Position numbers and translations under genes: made by a program. DNA of 64,000 bases. Origin: Agrypnus murinus. Lineage: Eukaryota > Arthropoda > Insecta > Coleoptera > Elateridae. Location: contig OV816026.1 of the NCBI GenBank assembly GCA_929113105.1, forward strand, positions 77,072,004 to 77,136,003. The letters run 5' to 3'. Under the pieces are notes generated by a model. That model saw only the letters and a list, made by a program, of their open reading frames with translations, did not search any database and was not told the origin of the DNA. Positions 1-11,269 of this stretch are shown here, piece after piece. Numbering within the stretch: the first letter of the stretch is position 1; each line of letters starts with the position of its first letter.

Positions 1-480
1 TAGTGTACATTTCTGTATAGTTCTTCTTTTAACAGTTCACTTCTATAATTGACTAATTCATTACAAATCTCGTCAGGCCCTGCTGCTTTATTACTTCTGT
101 AAAAGAGGAATTCTCTTTTAGGTACATCTTGTTTTGCCCTTTGTCTTCCATTGTCTTTCTTCTCTGTCAAACAGGACATCTTTCTTTCACTGTTTGTCAC
201 TGTTTTCTAAAAGTGTTTGGAAATATTCTTCCTCAATGTATGGTTTTATTTATTTTTGTTTGTTTCTTCATAAAACGCTACAGTTTGCTTGTGGCCACTA
301 TTCTTTCCTCTTATAGCTGTTTGAAGCGATTTTGTTCTCGCTTCTTTTTTCTTTTTGTGCACTATTCATTTCTTCTTGCTCTTGTTTTTCTACCTATTAA
401 TACTTTGTTTGCTGCATTTATTATTTTTGATCTGATTCCAATCTGTTTTATATTCTTTTTTGTGTTGTTCGAGTTCCTGT
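1..480 (-). pseudogene. Non-LTR retrotransposon (LINE) reverse-transcriptase fragment
   Basis: Read on the minus strand, positions 1-100 translate without a stop through the motif NKAAGPDEICNELVNY, the block just upstream of the reverse-transcriptase fingers in insect LINEs. Further upstream on the same strand (about 130-480) the frame continues in pieces interrupted by stops and shifts, with the Lys/Gln-rich character typical of these proteins. The element runs off the left edge, so the catalytic YADD region is outside the window. The plus-strand open frame here is Phe/Leu-rich and is the complement of A-rich LINE coding sequence. Seen: the motif. Inferred: the LINE assignment; the clade is not determined. 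Confidence 0.7.
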
Positions 481-939
481 TCTAGTTTCACATCTATAGT
501 AGGGTGGAGTGAATTTTTTTTATTATTTCAAAATACTTGGGCGTGGAAAAGTTGATACAACTTATCGTTAGTAATTTCCCAAAATATTAACTAATTTCAC
601 TAATATTTTGAGGTGCCACAGCGCTTTTGAATATCTAAGAATTTAATAAAAACATGCGCTCACGGAAAAATTTGAGGAATTTCCTGATTCCTGATCCTGA
701 TCCTATTCACAACATTAAAAAAAACTCGATGCCCTGTAATAAAATCTCGATGTGCCACAAAAGCTAACAATTTTGCTATTTTACTTGATAATAACAGGTA
801 TGTAATCAATTCATTGCTTTCATTTTTTAAAAGTGTCATTGCTTTTCTAATTCGATCTTTTTCTGTTGCTTCAGTGCAGTGAACATTGAAGTTAAATATA
901 ATATTAAAGACATTTTAAATTTTATTGTTTTTCTTTAGA
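481..939. other. AT-rich spacer, no gene seen
   Basis: No coding frame or inverted repeat was recognised. A pyrimidine tract ending in AG lies at 921-939, directly before the ATG of the next ORF, and could be an old splice acceptor. Confidence 0.5.
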
Positions 940-2110
940 ATGGCGGAAAAGGACCCCGAATTTCCAAGAATCACACATGCTAAACTTGATGTTTGTCGAA
1001 TTTTTGGAACTGAAGCTCCCTTTAACCAAAATATTCTTCAAACATACTAAGATGTTATGAAGCAATATTTGTACACTCGGCAGGAGATTACAATAAGCGG
1101 TCAAGCTAAAGAGCCCACGTTTCCGATATTATCATGCATGCATCTCAAAGAAATTTGGAAAAGAGCCTCATTGCAAACTATTTCGAATGAAGAAATTGTC
1201 CAAAGGATTTGCGAATATCATGCCAAATACAGAAAGTTTCTTAAACCGTACACACAAAGACAAGGTGTTGCTACTTATATGAGTCAGGTGGAAGCATTTA
1301 GAAAAAGTGCGAAAAATTTATTTGATATAACGACTTGCAAATGCAGATCTTTCGACAATTGTTCTTGCGAGAAGTCTAGGAAAGTATCTCTTAAAGAGAG
1401 GGAATTTCTTACTAATCAGCCCTCAAACAGGAAAATAATGATTGGAAGAGTTGACCAAACAACTACAAACTAACTTCAACAAAGAAAAAAGCAAAAACTA
1501 AGACAAGAAGAATTACTGCAAGATTTTGTACAGCATATTGAAATAAAATAAAAATACAGTTTAGAAGTTAATTCTGGATTAATCTTAGAAGATATACCAT
1601 CATCATCGTCTGTTTGCAGTACTTTAATGCGTAAGAGTCTTCCAACATTAGCGCGTGAATGTGATAGATACGGGTATTTTGAGTGAACATAATGCTTCTT
1701 CGATTATAGATCGCAGTAAGCTTGGAAGAGAGGCAGTAATTTAGAAAGCAATTTCAAGTCAATGAAAAGTCAGCTATGCTGCTACAGGCAATATATTTCA
1801 ACGGAAGGAAAGACAGAACCAGCAAGACAATAACAAAAAATGCAGTACCTCATATAGTCATTGTTACCGAAGAACATGTTGTTCTGGCAAAAAACTGGAC
1901 TCCGAGTACCTGAGTCACATTACACCTCCAACGGAGACCTCCCTTAGTATTACAAACACTATTATTGATTTCTTAGATTCAAACAGCTTTACAACAAACG
2001 GTTGAATGGTGTATACGATTAGTAACAGAAGCATCTCCAGCAGTTGGTGAGAATCAAAGGGATGGATACATTAGGTCAAGGCTTGAATCAAGGTCCATCG
2101 TGCATCAATT
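940..2110 (+). pseudogene. Broken Cys-rich arthropod ORF of unknown function
   Basis: A frame starts at ATG 940, meets an in-frame TAA at 1048-1050 and resumes in the same frame to 1473 (138 aa from the Met at 1057). The middle holds a Cys-rich block reading FDITTCKCRSFDNCSCEKSR. Downstream, 1560-2110 still translates in pieces (YFNGRKDRT, then VIVTEEHVVLA) but with several stops and shifts. I recall this order of motifs (CKC..CSC block, then a DGRKD block) from uncharacterised multi-copy proteins in hemipteran and other arthropod genomes. Function is unknown and a mobile origin is likely. The in-frame TAA and the decayed 3' part mark it as a pseudogene. Confidence 0.5.
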
Positions 2111-4143
2111 CAATTCGAAAGCAGATTATAATAGCCGTTTCTTTTTTTATTATACTTGTGTATGTGTGTAATATCTAGCATGTAAAGCATAACTAATGTT
2201 AATTCGTTGATAATAAGAATCTACTTTGATTTTTCACATAATACAAAAATGTATATTTTCTTTCTTTAAATCATCGATTGTTAGTTGCCTCGTGGCACAT
2301 CTAAAGATATTAATGAAAAGTAAAAAGATTTTTTGTATGGCATAATTTACTATTATTTTAAGCCCAAGCTAAGAAAACAAAGTAATATTTCTAGAAACTG
2401 ACATTTTTATTTTGCAGGTGATTTTTCTGGAATTTTTCTTATTTTCAAATGTGTCGTGGCACCTCGAAATATCAACATAATTAACTTTTTTTGCTGGAAT
2501 ATATTACTAATACAGAGGGTCAACTTTCTCACACCCAAGCAAATTGAAAATCAAAAATATTGAAAATCTGCTAATTTTCACTGCACCCTAATCTATAGCT
2601 TCTTAGTTGTTTTCTTATTGGTTCTATTTTTAGTTTATGTTCCATTTTCTTCTTGTTTAAGGTATATATTTTTTCATTAACTTGTTTTATATTTAGTTTT
2701 ATTATCACTAGCATGTGTCGTCAGTGCCTGCATTTGTGCATCTATCATATGCAAGATATCATATGCAGTCATATTAAGTATTATAACAGATTTGCAAGTA
2801 TTTAAAACTAAAATTTTAAATAACCTTTGATCATAACACATTTATATTGAACAAAAATGAATCACTTTATTTTAACATTATGTAAGAAAATAACTACAAC
2901 TAATATTTCGTAAAACTGTCATTTTGTCGTATGACACTCTGTAGGCGTCATAATGTTGAATATATTCCGGTGTGATTTCTACCTTCCAACCAAAAGATTG
3001 TGATAAAAATAAGAGATTTGAACCCATATGATATATATCATTAAAAAGTGGCAAAAAGGCTCTATTTAAATAGGTCACAGCCAACTATGATTTTAACTTA
3101 AAAAAAACACATTGATATACCATAATTCCAACTTCAATAAACCTATTCAAATTCTGTTAACATTGTTGTCTTCTGCTCAAAAAGTGTGTCAAGAACATAC
3201 AAGCAACTCTTCTCTAGCTTCACAAATAATCAACATATCGAAAAGTCGAAAAACACAATTATTAGTTATGACTCGAAAACAAAAGACAATAGCAAATTCT
3301 GGGTTTAAGCATCAACTTTGTCTCAAAAAAAGACATGGAGAATCCATTTTTCTCTATCTCTTATAGTAAACGAGTTCCCTTATAGTAACAAGCAAATTCG
3401 GCTAACCTTACATTGTAAAAAAAAGCCAGGAAAAAATCAAGGCCTACTCTAAATTCTATAATAAACAGACTATAATTGGTAGAAAACTTAACTGCATCCA
3501 ATAAGATACAAAATAATGCAATTAAGGCTTCATTTTTTCAACTTATACTGAACGAATTATGTAACCTTTTCAATTTAATGTATATCTTTCTAACACTTAA
3601 GAAAAACAACTACTCCTTGTATTTTTTTTTTTGTTGACAATATAGATTCTTCTTAGTAACAAATTTAATCGAGTGTAACATTAGATACACAAGACTCCAA
3701 ATAGACCAGTTTTCATAGACAGACATCATAGGTGTATGAAAAAAAACAAGACTCCAAAAATGATTTTAAACTAATTTTAAATTCAACCTCGGTTGTTTTC
3801 CAAATGCCATGCCTTTGGGCAAACAACACTAACAACAAAATACTTTAACAATACCATCTACGAAAATTTAGTTTTACAAAATAAACAATAATTATCGAAA
3901 CTTTCAATTCCAATTCTAAGTATGTAACTATATACACATTAGATTAGATAAAAAGTTCCTATCTTGTCACTTCAATTATCATTCACTAGTGAGTAACATA
4001 TACGGTAATTGTCCTGTTTTATATAAAGAAAGCTTTTATTGTGCATTTTTGTACTGTTTGAAAAAGAACACACTTTGGCAATGTAAGCAAAACTATATAA
4101 TCTTAAAGATATATATGTATACACAAATATTTAAAAATCAACA
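2111..4143. other. AT-rich intergenic DNA
   Basis: No convincing coding region. The short minus-strand frame at 2878-3084 (68 aa) has no recognised motif. Around 3640-3690 a phrase about an ATCGAGTGTAA stretch resembles one at 43930-43975, suggesting decayed copies of one repeat. Confidence 0.4.
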
Positions 4144-4496
4144 ATGGATAATATACAAAACCAAAGTGATAAACGTAACGAACTAAACATTGATAAGGTT
4201 TTATCAAGCCAACCTGAATTGGGACCAAATATTCCTGATGGAGGATACGGATGGATAATTTTGTTAGTGGCAGCATTTTTCCAGGTATATATATATATAT
4301 ATCAATGTTTATATGACTTTCCAAATTCTATTACATTCTAAACTATTACAGAGTTTAATTCCTAGTCTTTCGGTTGGTTTTGGCATCTTTGTGTTGTTTT
4401 GGAGGTTAGAGAACAATGCTCCTATGGAACCAACTTTGTGGGATAGTAAAGTTGTTTACGTATCTCTACTCTTTATTGCTGTTTCAACAGCAGCAG
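4144..4496 (+). CDS. Monocarboxylate-transporter-like (SLC16, MFS) gene, first two coding exons
   Basis: Exon 1 (4144-4284, 47 codons) begins with an ATG in the context CAACAATGG and ends at a GT donor. A 67-nt intron (4285-4351) ends in ATTACAG. Exon 2 (4352-4496) continues in phase and ends at CAGCAG|GTAAAT. The protein carries PDGGYGWIILL, the signature before and into transmembrane helix 1 of SLC16-type carriers, then a Gly/Phe-rich helix and the start of helix 2 (VVYVSLLFIAVSTAAG). The family normally has 12 helices and 400-600 residues; only about 95 are here. No later exon was found downstream, so a long TE-filled intron reaching past the window is possible, as is a truncated copy. Expected role: proton-linked or facilitative transport of monocarboxylates or related solutes at the plasma membrane. 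Substrate cannot be told. Confidence 0.75.
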
Positions 4497-5306
4497 GTAA
4501 ATAATTTTTTTAATTTCTAATTAACACAAAGATATGATTGTAAAAAAAAACATACAGGATGTTCATTCAACCACAACTATGATAAACAATAGTGCTATCA
4601 AGGGTGTTATTGTATAATATTTCTATCGTTTCATTATATTAAATGTTAGTTTGGTTTTCAAATAATGCTATTTATGGAGAAACAAAATATTCAGTCACAT
4701 TTACACATCTACTCTAACCTAACCTTATATTACTAGCATAACCTACACTAAAGAACATCTCAATATTTTTTACTTATTTCCTAACTCATTACACTATGAC
4801 ACTTAAAACATAATCACATTTTTACTTGTAACCCGTTATTAGGGTGTATATATTCATCGATGACAAATAAAATGTTAAAATATAAAATCTGCTGACATTT
4901 TTAACAGTCGAGGTAGCATTAAATGCTGTTTACACTCTTATCTTATCGTATATGTTTACACAGATGTTGATGACGCATTGACCCAAATTCTTCAATTGTT
5001 AAGGATAATATGTAGTTGTGATAACGTGACGGTCGCCAGACAAAGCGTATATGTATTAAAAATTTTACTCGTAATGCAAGACATCGCTCGTTAATAAAGT
5101 TAAAATTCATTAAAGATTTTTGCTCGTTCTATAAAACACTCGCAAACCAAGTTACTCGTAATCCAATGTTTTACTGTATGAGGTAGCAATCAACTAAAGA
5201 ACATACTTTCATACATCAATTTGCTAGATTACCCAGACCTTCAGATATATTCAAACTCAAAATGTTATCAAAACCGCTTGCGGGTTTTAAAGAAATATAG
5301 TATATA
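4497..5306. repeat. Intronic AT-rich DNA with an old repeat end
   Basis: This follows the exon-2 donor. At 5130-5185 the phrase containing ACTCGTAATCCAATG followed by TTTTACTGTA matches the end of a dispersed repeat whose other end resembles 38930-39030 (GGTACCTTGGTTTGCG). It is probably a degraded hAT-type terminus. No coding frame was seen. Confidence 0.3.
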
Positions 5307-5957
5307 CAGTATGTCCCAAAAAGTTTTATACAAATGGAGAAAAGGTTTATCTTACATTTCACAAAAAAAATATTCTTGATAAAAAGCTCTGCATGACTTG
5401 TAGATCCATAATCAAGTACAACATTTTTAAAACATTGGCTGGAATACAGGGAAAATCAAAATCATGATTTGGAGTGAGAGTAAATACGTTCAAACTGTAG
5501 TGGAGAGCAAAATGTTTATTGAAATTGTTATTGAGTAGCAAAAAGATACGCACACTTGTAGATTAAGATTAAAAGATAATTTTAATAAACACGTCAGCAA
5601 TTGTTAGATTAATGCGCAGTACGAAACATCGTAAGATCTTGTTCATAATAAGCGCCTGATTTTGTGTTACTCATCCTTTTTAAACACGTTTTTGATAGCG
5701 TGCTTTGGAATAGTCAACAAATCTCAAATGTTACATCAGTGTGTGTTTGCAATAATTAGAAATGCACTAAAGTTTGAACGTATTTTACTCTCACTCCAAT
5801 TCGTGATTTTGATTTTCCCTGTATTCCAGCCAATGTTTTAAAAATTTTGTACTTGATTATGGATCTACAAGTCAGGCAGAGCTTTTTATAAAGAATTTTT
5901 TTTTATAATGTAAGATAAACCTTTTCTCCATTTGTATAAACTTTCTGGGACACACTG
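5307..5957. mobile_element. 651-bp Tc1/mariner-type MITE with long inverted repeats
   Basis: The left end reads TA|CAGTATGTCCCAAAAAG and the right end, reverse complemented, TA|CAGTGTGTCCCAGAAAG. The inverted arms continue inward for about 190 bp (5307-5495 against 5770-5957), covering the same text with scattered changes. The flanking TA dinucleotides (5305-5306, 5958-5959) fit the Tc1/mariner target duplication. There is no ORF, so it is non-autonomous. It lies in the putative intron of the transporter gene. Confidence 0.8.
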
Positions 5958-6304
5958 TATGTAAATATCTCGAAAAGTATTTATCCTAGAACAAACAGTT
6001 TTTTTATATATTACTCACAAGAAAGAGGGTTTTTTGACGGCCTAATATTTTTAAACGAAATATTTTAAAAATAATCGGTGTGGTCACATTTTTAAAAATC
6101 TGAAAAAAATTGAACAGATTCTTTGAACATTTCTGTATCTAAATGCAAAATGGCAAGCGGGAAGTTCTAAAGGTGGGTACAGGGTAGCCCACGGAAGATG
6201 ATCCTGTACCTTATCTTGGAAACTGTAAGAGTTACGAAAAAATTTTAAATATCAAAGTTGGTTGGTGTAAAACAAATTTTAATTTTATAATAGTTTTGTA
6301 TATA

Positions 6305-6663
6305 CAGGGCGAGTCATATTGTTGTGGCTACTATCAACTTTTTTATGTTCAATGGAACACCCTGTATATTTTTACTGTTTTCGATTCTACACTTTATTTG
6401 AAGTATGTTTTCCTAATGTATATATCGAAAGTCTGCACAGTTTCTGAGCAAATTCAGTTTTTTTGTTATTTTTTGAAAAATTCAAGTTTTAAAAAAAATA
6501 AATTTACATAGTGCAAGTTACATTTAAACGATTATGTATATCTAAATCCGCGATTCTGCATAAATTTATTACTGAATAGTATACAGGGTGTTCAATCTGG
6601 TAGACCAAAGGTATAAATCTTTGAACAGGAAAACTTCATTTTTTTTTCAAATGGGACACCCTG
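6305..6663. repeat. Cluster of CAGGGTG...CACCCTG TA-flanked termini
   Basis: Two short segments, 6305-6364 and 6584-6663, are each bounded by TA|CAGGG and CACCCTG|TA. These termini match those of the full elements at 20216-21370 and 21881-23072. They look like deletion relics or solo ends of Tc1/mariner-type elements. The short plus-strand frame at 6296-6511 is not supported as a gene. Confidence 0.5.
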
Positions 6664-6815
6664 TATATTTAAATTTTATGTGATTTAGTTTCTGATTCCT
6701 ACCAACGCATGTATATATGTTCTATCTAAAAGTGAACAGTTTCTAAGTTATCAGCGTTTTTCTAGTTCATTCGATATTGTCCCTGCTAATTTGGATGGGA
6801 AGATTTTCAGCGTTA

Positions 6816-7285
6816 AGCCTGATTTATAAACTTTCCGTTACCGTTCCCGCTCCCGTTGAGGTTTGCAGTTCCCTCCTGCCGTTGCCACGGGCCCATTTAT
6901 AAACTTTCTTGAGCGGAACCGCGACGCACGCGCACATGTAATGGTTTACTTGACCTTGCTAATGTAAAAAACGTTATTATCATAAACATAACCTTATTGT
7001 TTGTTGGTATTTTTCAAGTTGTATTTTGTATTATTATTAGTTTGGTGATGATTAACTTGGAAAGAGACAATATGTTGTTATTAGAAGCTTTAGTTTAAAT
7101 TAATGTCGATTTTGATTGACCGATGTGCGAACGGCAACGGCAAAAGTTAAAAGTTGGTGATCTCGAACGAACGGCAGCGGCAAACGGTAACGGCAGCGGT
7201 GCTTTATAAACGCACACAGGCAACTAAACCTTTTCATGTTTGAACGGGAACGGGAACGGCAACGGAAAAGTTTATAAATCAAGCT
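6816..7285. mobile_element. 470-bp PIF/Harbinger-type MITE
   Basis: Terminal inverted repeats of about 40 bp read AGCCTGATTTATAAACTTTC on the left and AGCTTGATTTATAAACTTTT on the right (reverse complement), followed by a run of CCGTT/CCCGTT motifs on both sides. The element is flanked by TTA at 6813-6815 and 7286-7288, the TWA-type duplication of PIF/Harbinger. There is no transposase. GC is locally raised by GGAACG/GGCAACG repeats. Confidence 0.7.
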
Positions 7286-7833
7286 TTACAGAAGCAGCTC
7301 TATCCATTGCTAATCATTTTTTGGTTAAAAACTAGATTGACTATTATCAGTTACTTTCGATTTCAATGAGTTTCGGTATTTAACTACTGTCATTTGTCAC
7401 TGTCATGGTCCTTCAATTTACATAGCAATGCAGGGAGGTTACGTCGAAGATATATTATAATCGTTCATTCATTTATGTTTTACTGTAGTAATCTATTCTT
7501 AATCAAAATACTTAGATTTTCACATAACGTAGATTTTGACATAAATGACCTGGACCATGGCAGACTTTAGTGTACCAGGCAGGAGCTGTAAAAAAGCAAC
7601 GCTGCAATTTTACCCATATTCTCAAGGAGCACTAGATTGTATTTATTTCAAAAACATACAAAACAGAAGTTGACATTTCAAATCTTGGTTAGAATAATGT
7701 CAAACAACTGTCACTGTGGTATCTTCTTAAGAAGTATTAGTAGCTAATAGACCTGTGCCTGTGCAAATTAAGAATATCTCTGGATTAGTGTTTATTCCTT
7801 GTAAAATTTTAAAAATTGTATAAATAAAAATTG

Positions 7834-10432
7834 CAAAGGAGGATATCGGCGAGATAGGCGTTTTTGGGCCATGCATTTAGACATAGTCAACTATGAAAAA
7901 AATGACAATGTCATTATTAATCATTGTCTTGATGAAGTATAATAAGCATCGAGAATTTATTTTAATTGTCTTATTTAAATAATGGCTCCCACTAAATGCT
8001 TTGGATGCAATAGTTACATCAACAAAAAAAGCACTGCAAAAATAGCTGGTAATCGAGTTTTCAGGCAATTTTTGGAACATGTACGAGAGCAAAGGGGTGT
8101 CGGTTGGATTGAGGCCGCGCCAAATTCTAAAATGTGCATCGATTGTTATCGCACTTTTCGGCGTCAACCACTAAGTAAGATATCTTATACGATCTAAGCA
8201 CATCAATATCTAGAACTGTTTAGGGATGCAACCAAACGAAAATGAAATGATCATCGAGTTAGACAATAACGAGAACAATAACGTGGACAACAATAATGAT
8301 CATATGCCGTTCTTAAAATTAATAACAACTGAACGATTTTGTTGCGTGTGCGGGTTGCCAAATCGTCACCGTTTTCCAGCAAAAGCCGTTTTGGAACTGT
8401 GGATGAGACATAAAATATTCTGTCACACAAATAATAGATCATGTCCTGAACATTTACAAAACGGGCATTTTTCGCAAGAAGCTGTAGCATCTATTCAATT
8501 AAGAGCTGCTCGTAGGCCGTTCACAGCAAGGGATCATGAGATCTTAATTGATTTACTCACTAATCGCGTCATTTTGTTGGAAGAAAAATGCAAAATATTT
8601 GATTTCGACAGTGATAAATTGGATGATGATGATTGCTTAGCACTGACGGGGTTGAATAAAGCAGATTTTAATACTCTTGTTGAGTATTGTGACAACTTAA
8701 CTCCAAGATATAAAGTTTCAAAAAAAAACTGCGTGGCCATTTTTCTAATAAAACTCAGAGTGGATCCGACACAGAAAATTCTAGGAATGATGTTCGGCAT
8801 GAAACCAAAGCAGCAAGCACGTGTAAGCGAAATTTTTAATGATGTCCTTTCTTCGTTAATAACTAATTTTGTACCACATTATCTGGGATACAATCATTTA
8901 ACACGTGAAGACTACGGACGTTTCCACAGCACAACTACTTCAAATCGTTTGTGTCGCACCAATCCCGATTCTATTGTTGTTTTAGTTGATGCTACCTATC
9001 TTTTTCACCAAAAACCGTTCGATCATTTATCACAGCGAAAAACCTATTCGGTGCCAAAACATCATAATTTGGTTAAGTTTTCTGTGACGGCAGCACCAGA
9101 CGGCTATATTATGGATGTAACAGGTCCTCATCCAACAGATGGACGAAATAACGATTCCTCAATTTTTAACGCTATGGCACTTAACGACGATGGATTTTTA
9201 ACATTTTTCCGTGAAGACGATAACATTATTTATGACCGCGGTTATCGGGATTCGATCCAGTTTTGTCAAAATTTTGGTTTGAATGTTCTTATACCTCATT
9301 CGGTCCTACCTGGTCAACGACAGCTAACCACACAACAAGCAAATGAATCTAGAATAGTGACCATGATGAGATGGGTTATCGAGGCGGTATTTGGTAGAGT
9401 TCAAAATAAGTTTCGATTTTTGCGGAATATAGTTCCCAATAGATATGGATGTGAAACTTTAGGAAATATTTTTAAAGTTTCTTGCGCTATATCAAATGCT
9501 TTTTTCCCACCCATAAATGAAAGTGCCCCTGATGATAATGTATTCTGCGACAGAGTTTTAGAACAACTAAATCGGCCAAATCTTTTATTAAACCGACTGA
9601 GAGAGGAAAACTTAATTCGAGCAAGAATTCATTGGCCACTTGTAGATGGATTTCTGGATCTTGAAGATTTTCCAATTTTATCGGAAAATGAAATCCAAGA
9701 CTTAACTCATGGCACGTACCAAATTCGTTTGGCCTATGCGTATACGTCTTCCCATTTGAACAACGGCCAGTACTTAGTAAGACTTCATCGGCAACCCAAT
9801 GTTGAAAATCATGTTCAGCTGATCAGAGCTTCGATACCTTCGAGATATCAGGCTGCACATGAACGCAAATGCTTTATCGAGTATAATACTTTGTTAAATG
9901 GAATCGAAGCAATAACAGGCTGGGCATGTTTATGTAAGTCAGGAGCACGAGTGCTGGGAATGTGTGGTCATGTTTGCTCAGTTATATGGTTTTTGTCATA
10001 TGCCAGACATCATCCTGAACTACGCTATCCATCTAGGGATATGGCAGACAATCTACTAGACGTTGTAAGACTTAATTTAGAATAAAAGTGTTGATTTTTC
10101 TTGTTTTTTATTGCAAGGTTTTTTCAAGCGTTTTACTTAAATAGTTGTAATGGTGCGTAAATCTTTCGTTTTAGTTTCCTTTAAATTGCAAAGGGGCGAA
10201 TACTGAATAAAGTACAATGACATTTATAAATGTCATGAATAAAAATCAAATTGACAGAAATGTCAAAAATTCCTTCAAAATTGCTTAACTAAAATAAGAA
10301 ATTCAAAGGTGTTCCGGCATGTTCTTCAAGTTGAGATTTTGGCATATGAATACTTTTATAAGTATCTTTATTTGTGCAAAGTTTCATGTAAATCTGCATG
10401 TGGCCCAAAGAACGATATCCTCCTTTATATTT
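7834..10432 (+). mobile_element. 2.6-kb DNA transposon encoding a SWIM-DDE transposase
   Basis: The left end (about 7836) reads AAAGGAGGATATCG and the right end (about 10432), reverse complemented, the same 14 bases. A shared TTTGGGCC follows a few bases further in. It interrupts the arm of the outer fold-back: the uninterrupted sequence survives in the opposite arm (about 10985-11015), and aligning the two places the insertion within 1-2 bases. No clear target duplication is visible, 2 bp at most. The only gene inside is the spliced transposase at 7982-10085. The open frame and matching ends suggest a recent, possibly autonomous copy. Confidence 0.75.
7982..10085 (+). CDS. DDE (DDE_Tnp_4-like) transposase with C-terminal SWIM zinc finger, two exons
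   Basis: Exon 1 is 7982-8174 (64 codons plus one base); the intron, 8175-8223 (49 nt, GTAAGA...TTTTAG), restores phase; exon 2 is 8224-10085, giving 684 aa. Exon 1 has CxxC pairs (CFGC, CIDC). Numbering from the Met at 8226: another Cys/His cluster (CCVCG...CPEH) at 39-76, a helix-turn-helix-like region at about 138-215, then the DDE core with D255 (LVDATYLF), D337 (YDRGYRD) and E386 (WVIEAVFG). C568, C570, C580 and H582 form a CxCx9CxH SWIM finger. I recognise this DDE_Tnp_4 plus SWIM layout from multi-copy metazoan proteins. It should cut and rejoin its own transposon ends. All three acidic residues and all four SWIM ligands are present and there is no stop. Confidence 0.85.
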
Positions 10433-11269
10433 AATCGATTTTATTAATAAGAATGAATAACTTTATTATGAAACTAACCTATTTATATAGTAGGTATAAA
10501 TCAGTGTAAGTTGAATATTTCCCAGTCCAACTAAATCGAAGAAGATTTGAGTTGTGGTCTAGAAAACAACAGGTTATTAATGGCTGATTGACATTTTTCA
10601 ATTACATATTAGCTTAAACAAAAATTCACAAAATAAACATAACCTATAATAGGTATATAAATCATATTCGTAAACATTCTTACGTTATTTAAACAATATG
10701 ACTAAATTGGACAGATTAGTTAACCTTCCCCTGTTAATTTGGCTAAAATAGTCATTGTCAGTGGTAACGTATATGACTCACTTCTTAAAAAACTTAAACA
10801 AGTATTGCAGTTGGTTTTACTACAAATTTTGAAAGCTGTATAATTCTCCAACAATATATATCGTCACTGAGAGATCTTTCAAAATCAGCTGCTGTTAGTT
10901 CGAAAATTAACACTGATTTATATACCTACTATGTAAACAGGGTTAGTTTCATAATAAACTTTTTCTTATCCATTCTTATTAATAAAATCTCTTAAATATA
11001 AATTAGCATTTTTATTTATACAATTTTTAAAATTTTCAAGGAAAACACTAATCCAGAGATATTCTTAATTTGCACAGGAGTCTACTAATCTATCTATCTA
11101 CCTGTGACAGTTGTTTGACATTATTCTAAGCAAGATTTGAAATGTCAACTTCTGTTTTGTATGTTTTTGAAATAAATACAATCTAGTGCTCCTTGAGAAT
11201 ATGGGTAAAATTGCAGTGTTGCTTTTTTACAGCTCCTGCCTGGTACACTAAAGTCTGCCATGCCTGGAC

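Larger units (their letters stand above)
7556..11262. mobile_element. Long-inverted-repeat element with 7-bp target duplication, split by a second transposon
   Basis: Both ends read CATGGCAGACTTTAGTGTAC in inverted orientation, and CCTGGAC occurs directly outside each end (7549-7555 and 11263-11269). The left arm runs 7556 to about 7833 and resumes at about 10433-10515; the right arm is about 10905-11262. Removing the insert leaves a non-autonomous element of roughly 1.1 kb with arms near 350 bp and no coding capacity. A 7-bp duplication is not that of Tc1/mariner or PIF/Harbinger. P-like, Dada or an atypical hAT are possible superfamilies, none confirmed. Confidence 0.75.

Noticed and set aside
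129..485. 118-aa plus-strand ORF rich in Phe, Leu and Cys
   Set aside because: It is the complement of A-rich LINE coding sequence on the minus strand and has no plausible domain.
7549..11269. Assigning the 7-bp duplication to the SWIM-DDE transposon
   Set aside because: The inner AAAGGAGGATATCG ends and the continuous opposite arm show that the duplication belongs to the outer fold-back.
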